DNA from: Clostridiales bacterium
GTDB taxonomy: Bacteria > Bacillota > Clostridia > Christensenellales > Christensenellaceae
DNA length: 20,312 bases
Direction: 5' to 3'
Assembly (NCBI GenBank): GCA_003510345.1
Contig: DOMW01000141.1
Coordinates: 1-20,312, forward strand
The notes under the pieces are model-generated. The model ran no database searches, was not told the origin of the DNA, and was given only the letters and a program-made list of their open reading frames with translations. Shown here in pieces: positions 1-6,450 of the stretch (the first letter of the stretch is position 1; each line of letters begins with the position of its first letter). The position numbers and the translations under genes were made by a program.

Positions 1-123
1 CGGACAGCAAGTGGGCCAGCCCACGGCGGCGGGGCGCGGGGAAACGGAAAACCCGCGCAACGGGCAGGCGGCAGCGGCACGTACAAGGGCGGCGGAAAAC
101 GCGACGCCAAGGGCATGACATGA
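1..123 (+). CDS. C-terminus of an upstream phage structural gene (5' truncated)
   Basis: The first 120 bases have no stop codon in the frame starting at base 1, and this frame ends at TGA 121-123. That stop overlaps the ATG of the next gene as ATGA (120-123), a common translational-coupling arrangement. The 40 residues are glycine- and lysine-rich, with a GTYKGGGKRD stretch, like a disordered tail. Frame 2 is also open and stops at 116-118, so the frame choice rests on the ATGA overlap and on the more natural codon look of frame 1. In phages with this capsid type the gene before the protease is often the portal or a minor head protein, but nothing here proves that. Confidence 0.5.
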   Translation, partial: RTASGPAHGGGARGNGKPAQRAGGSGTYKGGGKRDAKGMT

Positions 124-458
124 CAACGGTAAGGTTTGGCTATAAGGATGGCAGATACAGCATCAGCGTGACAGGACACGCGGGATATAACGCGGAAGGG
201 CCAGATATCGTGTGTGCCAGTTGTTCCATGCTTTCATGGCTGCTTGTGCAAAACATTGCGGCGGAAGAATCGGATGGGCATGTGCGTGACCTGCGGTATG
301 AGTATAAGGGCGGCGATGTATGTGCGGCGTTTGTGGCCGACGCCAATTACGCAGAGCGAATCGCCCTTATTGTAGACGTAATCAAAGGCGGGTTCTTTGC
401 GCTGTCCATATCCTACCCAGACAATGTAATGTTTGTGGAGGGGCAGGGTGAATTATAA
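120..458 (+). CDS. Prp-family cysteine protease, probable prohead/scaffold maturation protease
   Basis: This 112-residue protein has the length and motif pattern of ribosomal-processing cysteine protease Prp. The GHAGY motif gives His20 and the DIVCAS motif gives Cys32, the expected catalytic pair with the usual 12-residue spacing. In Firmicutes the host Prp trims the N-terminal extension of ribosomal protein bL27, and in some staphylococcal phages it also trims scaffold and capsid proteins at an LNLQFFA-like site. Here the gene lies directly before a scaffold and a coat gene whose N-termini carry related LxLxLF motifs, so its likely substrates are those two proteins. The start is ATG 120, overlapping the upstream stop, with a weak AAGGG ribosome binding site at 109-113. 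It could alternatively act on host bL27; the sequence does not exclude that. Confidence 0.85.
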   Translation: MTTVRFGYKDGRYSISVTGHAGYNAEGPDIVCASCSMLSWLLVQNIAAEESDGHVRDLRYEYKGGDVCAAFVADANYAERIALIVDVIKGGFFALSISYPDNVMFVEGQGEL

Positions 459-486
459 AAAATGCTTTGATAGACTATGTATGACG

Positions 487-569
487 CGCGGGAAAGACCG
501 CTGTAATACGAAAAAATGGCACGCCGGGAAGACGGCGGCGACACATCGGGAAGACGATGGGAAAGAGGA
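487..569 (+). promoter_or_regulatory. Tandem GGAAGA-loop RNA hairpins in the scaffold leader
   Basis: The 115-base gap before the scaffold holds three small hairpins. Hairpin 1 (488-501) has a 4-bp stem and loop GAAAGA. Hairpin 2 (522-537) and hairpin 3 (544-559) each have 5-bp stems and loop GGAAGA. Hairpins 2 and 3 have the same layout, but two stem pairs change from G-C and C-G to A-T and T-A with pairing kept. A fourth copy of the core, GGGAAAGA at 559-566, runs into the AGAGGA ribosome binding site (564-569) of the scaffold. The 22-base period between hairpins 2 and 3 is not a multiple of three, which argues against a coding repeat. The likely role is translational control by a GGA-binding protein (CsrA-like or phage-encoded); this is inference. 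Confidence 0.6.
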
Positions 570-573
570 ATAT

Positions 574-1488
574 ATGAAAAAGTTGATGCTCGTACCACTG
601 AACTTACGTTTGTTTGAAGGCGAAGGCGGCGAGGCTGGTGGTGATGGCGCAGCGCAGGCCGAGTCTCCGGCGAAGGTTGTGTATGGTAAACAGAACGATG
701 CGCAGGCCGCAGAGCCGAAAAGCGAATCGGCAGATGAACCGCAGAATGCTATTGCTGACGATGTACGGAAAGCGGAGTTTGAAAAGCTGATAAAAGGTGA
801 TTTCAAAGACCTCTTTCACGAGAGGACGCAGAAAATCATCGACGCGAGGTTCAAGCAAACAAAACAGCTTGAGGAACGCGAGGCGGCGCTTAGGCCGGTG
901 CTCGATCTTTTGGGAAGCAAGTACGGCGTGAACGCGGCGGACATTGAAGAACTCTCAAAGGCGATCACTGCGGACGACAGCTATTACGAAGCGGAAGCGA
1001 CGCACAAAGGGCTGACCGTGCAGCAGCTTAAGCAGGTGAAAGCGCTGGAACGGGAAAACGAGACGCTTAGGCAGGCGCGAAAGGAGATCGAGGACAGGCG
1101 GAACGCTGAACAGGCGACTGCACAATGGCTGGCGCAGGCCGAGCAGGCAAAACAGGTATACGCAAACCTTGACCTCAACCGCGAAGCGCAAGACCCGGAA
1201 ACGGGTGACCGGTTTGTCCGCCTGCTTAGGAGCGGTGTGGACGTGAAAACCGCCTATGAAGTGGTACACAAGGACGATATCATCAGCGGCGCGATGCAGC
1301 ATACGGCAAATGTCGTGCGGCAAAAGACGGTGAACGATATCAAAAGCCGTGGGCTGCGCCCGGACGAAAACGGAACGGCAAGCGCAATGGCTTCTGCGGT
1401 TGTAAAAAGCGACGTAAGCAAATTGACAAGGAAAGACCGCGAGGAAATATCCAAGCGGGTGATGCGCGGGGAAAAAATACAATTTTGA
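574..1488 (+). CDS. Capsid assembly scaffold protein
   Basis: The 304-residue product is acidic at the N-terminus and then mostly helical, with a long charged coiled-coil-like stretch at about residues 95-210. It ends in a short basic tail (LTRKDREEISKRVMRGEK). Position directly before an N4-gp56-type coat gene, size and helical character fit a scaffolding protein that shapes the procapsid and is then removed. The N-terminus reads MKKLMLVPLNLRLFEG; residues 9-14 (LNLRLF) resemble the LNLQFFA-type site cut by Prp, whose homologue is encoded just upstream. ATG 574 was chosen because AGAGGA (564-569) lies 4 bases before it and because this start puts the motif at the N-terminus. A GTG at 448 with GGAGGGG upstream would add 42 residues and cannot be fully excluded. 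Confidence 0.8.
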   Translation: MKKLMLVPLNLRLFEGEGGEAGGDGAAQAESPAKVVYGKQNDAQAAEPKSESADEPQNAIADDVRKAEFEKLIKGDFKDLFHERTQKIIDARFKQTKQLEEREAALRPVLDLLGSKYGVNAADIEELSKAITADDSYYEAEATHKGLTVQQLKQVKALERENETLRQARKEIEDRRNAEQATAQWLAQAEQAKQVYANLDLNREAQDPETGDRFVRLLRSGVDVKTAYEVVHKDDIISGAMQHTANVVRQKTVNDIKSRGLRPDENGTASAMASAVVKSDVSKLTRKDREEISKRVMRGEKIQF

Positions 1489-1513
1489 TTCTCCGCACAG
1501 CGAAAGGAGAATT
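1487..1513 (+). promoter_or_regulatory. Hairpin covering the major capsid protein ribosome binding site
   Basis: ATTCTCC (1488-1494) pairs perfectly with GGAGAAT (1506-1512) around an 11-base loop, and a G-T pair (1487/1513) can extend the stem. The 3' arm is the AAAGGAGA ribosome binding site of the coat gene. The 5' arm begins in the scaffold stop codon TGA (1486-1488). A ribosome finishing the scaffold would open the stem, so coat translation is probably coupled to scaffold translation. The pairing is seen; the coupling is inferred. Confidence 0.55.
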
Positions 1514-1517
1514 TGAC

Positions 1518-2537
1518 ATGATGGAAAGAGTTTTGCATGTGCCGTTGATGTTGACGTTGTTCGACACACAAACGACACTTTTGAACACAACGGGGAACGA
1601 CCTTTCCCCGGAGATGAAAACCTATTATCAAGACAGGCTGATCGACAACGCGGAGCCTGCGCTTGTACACGACAGGTTTGGAACAAAGTACCCTATCCCC
1701 AAAGGGAAAGGCAAAACGACCGAGTTCAGGAAGTACAGCCCGCTCCCGAAAGCGCTGACACCGCTTACGGAAGGCGTGACGCCTGCGGGCAACAAACTGA
1801 ATGTGACCACGGTCGAGGCGACGGTAGCGCAGTACGGCGATTTCATTGAGATATCCGATGTGCTTGACCTGACTGCCATTGACCGGAACCTTGAGGAATC
1901 AACGAAGCTGCTGGGCGGACAGGCGGGCCGTACATGCGACACGGTGACGCGTGAGGTCATTACCGCCGGTACGAATGTATGGTATGCGCCCAAGGACGAC
2001 GGCACCGAAATCACGTCGCGGGCGGCTATCGACCGTACATGCCTGCTGACACCCAAAGTGGTGCGGCACGCGGTGGCGGCGCTCAAGCGGATGAACACGC
2101 AACCTTTGGAAGATGGGCATTATATCGCGATCATCCATACGGACACGGCAACCGACATCATGGACAACGAGGAATGGGCAGAGATGCAGAAGTACGTCAA
2201 CCCCGAAAAGATGTATGACGGCGAGGTGGGCCGCATCGGCGGCGTTGTGTTTGTAGAGAGCACCGAAGCCAAGATTTGGGGCGGTGCGGGCGCAGGCGGC
2301 GATTCCGTTTACGGAACACTGATCATCGGCGCGAACGCTTATGGCGTAACCGACGTGGAGGGCGGCGGGTTGCAGCACATTGTGAAGCAGCTCGGTTCTT
2401 CCGGCACGGCTGACCCGTTGAACCAACGCGCGACCTCCGGCTGGAAGGCGATGAAGACGGCGGAACGGCTGGTGGAGGAATACATGATCCGCGTGGAGCA
2501 CGGCAGCGGTACAAACCCGCAGGCGGAATCGAACTAG
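1518..2537 (+). CDS. Major capsid protein, N4-gp56 family
   Basis: The 339-residue product matches the N4-gp56 family of coat proteins. Recognisable landmarks are LSPEMKTYY, EPALVHDRFG, the PIPKGKGKTTEFRKYSPLPKAL-type segment followed by TPLTEGVTP, the ATVAQYGDFIEISDVLDLTAID-type segment, and LGGQAGRTCDTVTREV. A later SGWKAMKTAERL segment near the C-terminus is also typical. It forms the icosahedral shell with an HK97-like fold, which is family knowledge. The N-terminus, MMERVLHVPLMLTLFD, shares VPLxLxLF with the scaffold and is a candidate Prp cleavage site around residues 15-17. ATG 1518 follows AAAGGAGA (1503-1510) at 7 bases; ATG 1521 is a possible alternative. Confidence 0.93.
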   Translation: MMERVLHVPLMLTLFDTQTTLLNTTGNDLSPEMKTYYQDRLIDNAEPALVHDRFGTKYPIPKGKGKTTEFRKYSPLPKALTPLTEGVTPAGNKLNVTTVEATVAQYGDFIEISDVLDLTAIDRNLEESTKLLGGQAGRTCDTVTREVITAGTNVWYAPKDDGTEITSRAAIDRTCLLTPKVVRHAVAALKRMNTQPLEDGHYIAIIHTDTATDIMDNEEWAEMQKYVNPEKMYDGEVGRIGGVVFVESTEAKIWGGAGAGGDSVYGTLIIGANAYGVTDVEGGGLQHIVKQLGSSGTADPLNQRATSGWKAMKTAERLVEEYMIRVEHGSGTNPQAESN

Positions 2538-2548
2538 CGGAACGATTT

Positions 2549-2575
2549 GGGAGGGAGGCACAGCGCTTCTCTCCC
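2549..2575 (+). promoter_or_regulatory. Strong intercistronic hairpin after the capsid gene
   Basis: GGGAGGGAGGC (2549-2559) pairs with GCTTCTCTCCC (2565-2575) over 11 positions, two of them G-T, with the 5-base loop ACAGC. It lies between the coat stop codon and the next ribosome binding site. No T-run follows, so it is not an intrinsic terminator. A role in mRNA stability or processing of the abundant coat message is plausible. Confidence 0.55.
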
Positions 2576-2598
2576 GCTATATGAAAGGAGAATGCGAT

Positions 2599-3030
2599 AT
2601 GGCAAATAATAAAGCACCCGAGGCGCAGGCCGAGCCTACGATTGAAGAATTAAAAGCACAATTGGTGGCAAAAGAACAGGAAGCGGAAGGCGCAAAAACC
2701 GCACAGGATGCAGCGGAAAAAGCTGCAAAGGCAGCGGAAGACGCACTGGCGGCAGAGAAGAGCAAAGCAAAGGATGCGCCGGAGACTACCAAACCCAAAA
2801 AGGCGAAACCTAAGATGGTGAAGGTGAAGCTGTTTAAAGACAACAACAAATACAAGGACGATGTATTTGTTTCCGTAAACGGGAAGCGCTGGCAGATCAG
2901 GCGCGGCGTGGAGGTAGAGGTTCCCGACTTCGTTAAGGAGGTGCTCGATCACAGTGCCGAGCAGGACATGAATACAGCAAATATGATTGCTATGCTGGAA
3001 GCGGACGCAAAGGAAAACGGTATAACTTGA
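2599..3030 (+). CDS. Small capsid-associated protein of unknown function
   Basis: I do not recognise a named function. The 143-residue product has two parts. Residues 1-70 are alanine-, lysine- and glutamate-rich and look like a coiled coil or charged helix. Residues 75-125 form a compact basic domain starting KVKLFKDNNKYKDDVFVSVNG and containing RRGVEVEVP, a type of small domain I associate with genes next to phage capsid genes. Location directly after the coat gene suggests a minor capsid, decoration or head-fibre role; this is inference. ATG 2599 was chosen because AAAGGAG (2584-2590) lies 8 bases upstream; an upstream in-frame ATG at 2581 would overlap that site. Confidence 0.7.
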   Translation: MANNKAPEAQAEPTIEELKAQLVAKEQEAEGAKTAQDAAEKAAKAAEDALAAEKSKAKDAPETTKPKKAKPKMVKVKLFKDNNKYKDDVFVSVNGKRWQIRRGVEVEVPDFVKEVLDHSAEQDMNTANMIAMLEADAKENGIT

Positions 3031-3036
3031 TACAAT

Positions 3037-3059
3037 GGGGGCTTCGCGCCCCCTTGTTT
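3037..3059 (+). promoter_or_regulatory. GC-rich intercistronic hairpin followed by a short T-rich run
   Basis: GGGGGC (3037-3042) pairs with GCCCCC (3048-3053) around loop TTCGC, followed by TTGTTT (3054-3059). The stem is short and the T-run is interrupted, so it may be a weak terminator or an mRNA end-protecting hairpin inside the operon. The next ribosome binding site, GGAGGA, begins at 3060. Confidence 0.45.
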
Positions 3060-3072
3060 GGAGGAATAGGCT

Positions 3073-3450
3073 ATGACAGTGCAGCAGGCGGTAGCGCAGA
3101 TACAAAATGTGAAGCCGAACCAGTACGACATGGAAACGCTGGTACGTTGGCTTTCCCAACTCGATGGAAAGATATTCCGCGAAGTGATTGCGGCGCACGA
3201 AGGAGCGGAGATAGATGTGCTTGCACCTTACGACACTCAAAATGACATGGGAACGGAACTGATTGTTCCTGCGCCGTTTGATGACCTGTATATTAAATAT
3301 TTGGGCGCGCAGGTAGATTACCACAACGCGGAGTTTGGGCGATATAACAATGCGATGGTCATGTTCAACGTGGCGCTGGCTGATTTCACGGATCATTACA
3401 ACAGGACGCATATGCCCAAGCAAAACAACCATATCAAAGGGGCGAACTGA
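3073..3450 (+). CDS. Head-to-tail adaptor candidate (P22 gp4-like position)
   Basis: The 125-residue product is helical and tryptophan/tyrosine-bearing, with LVRWLSQLDGKIFREV near the start and a VPAPFDDLYIKYLGAQVDYHN-type segment followed by EFGRYNNAMVMFN in the second half. This pattern is one I recognise from small proteins between capsid and tail genes in Firmicutes phages, where they are usually called head-tail connector or P22 gp4-like proteins. It probably joins the portal to the tail machine. The start is ATG 3073 with GGAGG at 3060-3064, 8 bases upstream. The stop TGA overlaps the next ATG by one base (TGATG at 3448-3452), so translation of the two is probably coupled. Sequence evidence for the exact family is moderate. 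Confidence 0.65.
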   Translation: MTVQQAVAQIQNVKPNQYDMETLVRWLSQLDGKIFREVIAAHEGAEIDVLAPYDTQNDMGTELIVPAPFDDLYIKYLGAQVDYHNAEFGRYNNAMVMFNVALADFTDHYNRTHMPKQNNHIKGAN

Positions 3451-5171
3451 TGGGAACATTTTTACCGCAGCTTCAAGAAGTGGAAGCCAGGCGGGATATG
3501 CTGAACGAGTTTCGCGGGTACAACCACAATCTGCGGATACAGGACAGCGAATTTTTTGATATGAAGAATATGACCGGGTTGTTTTACCCGGTGCTTGCGC
3601 CAAGAGCGCCGCGCGGCAGGGTTCGGAAACTTGCCAAACCGAACGGGCTTTTTGCGCATAATAAGCTGGCGTGGGTGGACGAAACCGGCTTTTATTATGA
3701 CGGTAAACGAATCGGCACGGTGGCGGACAGCCCGAAACAGATTGTGGCGATGGGCGCATATATTGTAATTTTCCCAGACAAAATGTATTTTAACACGGAA
3801 ACGGGTGAATTGAAATCACTGGGCGCGAGGAAAACCACAAGCGGAACGGTGCGCACAACAATGTGCAAAGTAGACGGGAGCGATATTGCGGCAGCAACAG
3901 GGAATACAGAACCCCAAAACCCTACAAACGGCCAATACTGGATCGACACGAGCACCACGCCGCATACGCTGCGGTTATATTCTTCTATAACAAAAACCTG
4001 GAACCCGGTAGCCACGACCTACGCAAAAATAGCTGCTGCCGGTATTGGCGCGGGCTTTTCTGAATACGACGGCATTACGATATCCGGCATGGCGAACGCC
4101 GACCTAAACGGCGAATTTACATTACATGGCGCTGCAAATGACTATATCATCATAACGGCGCTCGTAGAAGCGGTTGCAACGCAGACGGCGGCGGTTACGG
4201 TGGAGCGGACGATTCCAGATATGGAGTTTATCACAGAAAGCGAAAACAGGCTGTGGGGGTGCAATAGCGATAAGCACGAGATTTACGCCTGCAAGTTGGG
4301 CGACCCGACGAACTGGAAGAGTTTCATCGGTACATCGGTGGATAGCTACGCGGTGACGGTGGGAACGACCGGCAACTTTACCGGCGCGTGCACGCATCTC
4401 GGGTATGTCCTCTTCTTTAAAGAAGATGTGATACACAAGATTTATGGCAACCGGCCCTCGAATTACCAAATCACGAACGTCAATGCGCGTGGTGTGCAGT
4501 CGGGCAGCGACAGAAGCGTTGTCGCCGTAAACGAGACGCTTTTTTACAAATCGAAGCACGATGTATGCGCGTATGGGGCTGCGCTGCCGGACAGTGTTTC
4601 AAATGCACTGGGGCAGGTAGGATATCATAACGCTGCCGCCGGGGCATGTGGGGCGCGCTATTTCATAAGCATGGCGGACGCAAGCGGAAGATATAGCCTT
4701 TTTGTGTACGATACAAATTACGGCACATGGCACAAGGAAGACGATGTGCAGGTGAAGCATTTTGCCCAGCTAGGAAGCGATTTGTATTTTATAAACGAAG
4801 CGGACGGATACCTCTACTCCGTAAACGGGAACATAACTGATTACGCGGATGGGAACGCGCGGCTTGAGGCGGGATATGACTGGTACGCTGAAACGGGTGA
4901 TATCGGCATGGAAAGCCCGGATCAGAAATATATCTCCAAACTGACGATGCGCGTGGAGGTGGACGATAAGGCGCTGGTGCGTATTCAGGTGAAATATGAC
5001 CGCCGGGGCGATTGGGAAGAGATATACCGTTTAAATGTGGCAAGCAAGCGGTCGTTCAGCGTTCCGTTTATTCCGAGGCGGTGTGATACGATGCGGCTGC
5101 GGTTTTGGGGTGAGGGTGATTTCCGCCTGTATTCTATCACGAAAACAACAGAGCAAGGGAGTGACGTGTGA
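3450..5171 (+). CDS. Virion stabilisation / tail hub protein, beta-rich
   Basis: The 573-residue product begins MGTFLPQLQEVEARRDML and contains FRGYNHNLRIQDSEFFDMKN, a start I recognise from stabilisation or tail hub proteins of Firmicutes phages. Most of the rest is beta-rich with repeated short blades (for example WVDETGFYYDGKRIG, NRLWGCNSDKHEIYAC, VNETLFYKSKHDVCAYG, YSLFVYDTNYGTWHKEDD), which suggests a beta-propeller similar in plan to P22 gp10 or a T7-type nozzle. Residues of about 145-255 look like an inserted module with a NGQYWIDTST segment between propeller parts. It would plug or line the short tail below the adaptor. It starts at ATG 3450 in the overlap TGATG, with AAAGGGG upstream. 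The propeller and P22-like role are inferred from pattern and position. Confidence 0.65.
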   Translation: MGTFLPQLQEVEARRDMLNEFRGYNHNLRIQDSEFFDMKNMTGLFYPVLAPRAPRGRVRKLAKPNGLFAHNKLAWVDETGFYYDGKRIGTVADSPKQIVAMGAYIVIFPDKMYFNTETGELKSLGARKTTSGTVRTTMCKVDGSDIAAATGNTEPQNPTNGQYWIDTSTTPHTLRLYSSITKTWNPVATTYAKIAAAGIGAGFSEYDGITISGMANADLNGEFTLHGAANDYIIITALVEAVATQTAAVTVERTIPDMEFITESENRLWGCNSDKHEIYACKLGDPTNWKSFIGTSVDSYAVTVGTTGNFTGACTHLGYVLFFKEDVIHKIYGNRPSNYQITNVNARGVQSGSDRSVVAVNETLFYKSKHDVCAYGAALPDSVSNALGQVGYHNAAAGACGARYFISMADASGRYSLFVYDTNYGTWHKEDDVQVKHFAQLGSDLYFINEADGYLYSVNGNITDYADGNARLEAGYDWYAETGDIGMESPDQKYISKLTMRVEVDDKALVRIQVKYDRRGDWEEIYRLNVASKRSFSVPFIPRRCDTMRLRFWGEGDFRLYSITKTTEQGSDV

Positions 5172-6253
5172 TGATCGACCTGCCGAGTTTCACAGATAAA
5201 ACGCTTGACGACAAAAAAGAGCGCAAAGCCATAAAGGAATATCTTTACCAGCTTACGGAACAGCTTCGCTATACGTTGAACAATCTGGGCGAAGAGAACT
5301 TTACGCAGGAATTTGTGAACACGGTGCTGCGCGGAGAAAACGGGGCATCGGCTGAAATGCAGCTAACGCTCGATGGGTTTAGGGTAGCCATTGCAAATGC
5401 CCAAAGTAATATAGCAACACTTGAAATAACGGCTGATGGTATAAACACGCGCGTTACGAATGAGGTGGCGGGCCTCAATTCAACCATAACACAAACTGCC
5501 GGGGGGTTAAGTGTCCGCATAGGAAATCTTGACGACCCGGATACGGGGCGGGTAACAACGGCGGAGAATGACATTACAAGCCTTGAACTTACAACCGCGG
5601 GGCTTGCGGTTGCAACGGCAAATAACAAACTTACGTTTACGGCTGATGGGCTTAGTATATACAATGGCGGATTCTCAATTTACAATAACTCGAACCAAAA
5701 AGTATGCTATATCGACACAAATGGCACACTGCAATTAAACGGCGATATTACATCGAGCGGTGGAAATATCGGGGGATGGAGTTTATCCGCCGCAGGGCTT
5801 ACCGGCAGCGCAGGGTACATGCGGCCTGACGGGTATGCCAGATTCGGGAATCTATATATACATCCGCAAGGGGTTACGTTTGGCGCGCAAGCAGAAATTG
5901 ACGCCGTATGGTCGCTTCAATCTGACGAGACACTGACTAATCTTGCTATTTCTTCAAACGGATGGATAACATTGAACGGAAAATCTGTTGTAACAAGCGC
6001 CGGCGTGGGAGACAGGCCGATAGAGGTAGACGCTGGCGCGGCGGCAGTATCCGGCGCGATAAATTCACAGACGTGGGTTTCGTTTAACAAGACGTTTAAT
6101 GCTGTACCGCGCGTCGTAACCAACGCTGTGACGGGGAATATTGCGGGGGCAATCACGGCTAAAATAAAGAGTGTAGACACCACGGGGTTTTACGCTACCA
6201 TCGGCGGCAGCAACGATACGTTTACGGTGCATTGGATCGCGGTTAGCGCATAG
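5171..6253 (+). CDS. Tail fibre with C-terminal H-type-lectin-like domain
   Basis: The 360-residue product has three parts. A helical N-terminus (LYQLTEQLRYTLNNLGEENF) probably anchors it to the virion. The middle, about residues 60-250, is a threonine- and asparagine-rich beta region with repeated ITxLExTxxGxxxxVxN-like units, as in trimeric fibre shafts. The last 65 residues (SQTWVSFNKTFNAVPRVV ... TVHWIAVSA) match the layout of the H-type lectin domain: an initial VxFxxxF strand, a PRV motif, a GFxAxI strand and a closing WIAV. That domain binds sugars in other systems, so host glycan recognition is likely. The gene starts at ATG 5171 in the overlap TGATG; GTG 5168 is an alternative. AGGGAG at 5156-5161 serves as ribosome binding site. 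Confidence 0.7.
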   Translation: MIDLPSFTDKTLDDKKERKAIKEYLYQLTEQLRYTLNNLGEENFTQEFVNTVLRGENGASAEMQLTLDGFRVAIANAQSNIATLEITADGINTRVTNEVAGLNSTITQTAGGLSVRIGNLDDPDTGRVTTAENDITSLELTTAGLAVATANNKLTFTADGLSIYNGGFSIYNNSNQKVCYIDTNGTLQLNGDITSSGGNIGGWSLSAAGLTGSAGYMRPDGYARFGNLYIHPQGVTFGAQAEIDAVWSLQSDETLTNLAISSNGWITLNGKSVVTSAGVGDRPIEVDAGAAAVSGAINSQTWVSFNKTFNAVPRVVTNAVTGNIAGAITAKIKSVDTTGFYATIGGSNDTFTVHWIAVSA

Positions 6254-6269
6254 CGGAGGGAAATGAATA

Positions 6270-6440
6270 ATGGAAGATAAAGCAATTGCAAACGGGTTGG
6301 CACAGATCAACGGGCTTTTGCAGAACGTGCATGTGCGCGGCGAGCAGGATATTGGGTATATGCTGGCGGCTATGCAGGGAATTAAAGGGCTGATTAATGC
6401 ACTGCTAAAGCAAAAAAACACGGAACAGCCGGAAGAATAG
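6270..6440 (+). CDS. Small helical protein of unknown function (56 residues)
   Basis: ATG 6270 opens a 57-codon frame ending TAG 6438-6440, with CGGAGGG at 6254-6260 placed 9 bases upstream. The product, beginning MEDKAIANGLAQINGLLQN, looks like two amphipathic helices (about residues 5-20 and 28-48) and a charged tail. I do not recognise a family. It fills the gap between two virion genes exactly, with 16 bases before and 10 after, so it is very probably translated. Possible roles are a small fibre-attachment or oligomerisation protein. An earlier ATG at 6263 gives only five codons. Confidence 0.65.
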   Translation: MEDKAIANGLAQINGLLQNVHVRGEQDIGYMLAAMQGIKGLINALLKQKNTEQPEE

Positions 6441-6450
6441 GAGGGTCATT

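Noticed and set aside
477..506. Nine-codon leader peptide in the scaffold leader
   Set aside because: No ribosome binding site precedes the ATG and the frame runs through hairpin 1.
433..573. Longer scaffold frame starting at TTG 433 or GTG 448
   Set aside because: GTG 448 has a GGAGGGG upstream and overlaps the protease stop, so it is not impossible. The added 42 residues look non-protein-like, the 22-base hairpin repeat is out of frame, and ATG 574 has its own ribosome binding site and places the Prp-like motif at the N-terminus.
2650..3759. Long minus-strand open frame opposite the adaptor and capsid-associated genes
   Set aside because: It is antisense to well-supported genes with good ribosome binding sites. 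The predicted protein is rich in Arg, Cys and His in the way shadow frames of GC-biased codons are, and shows no family motif.
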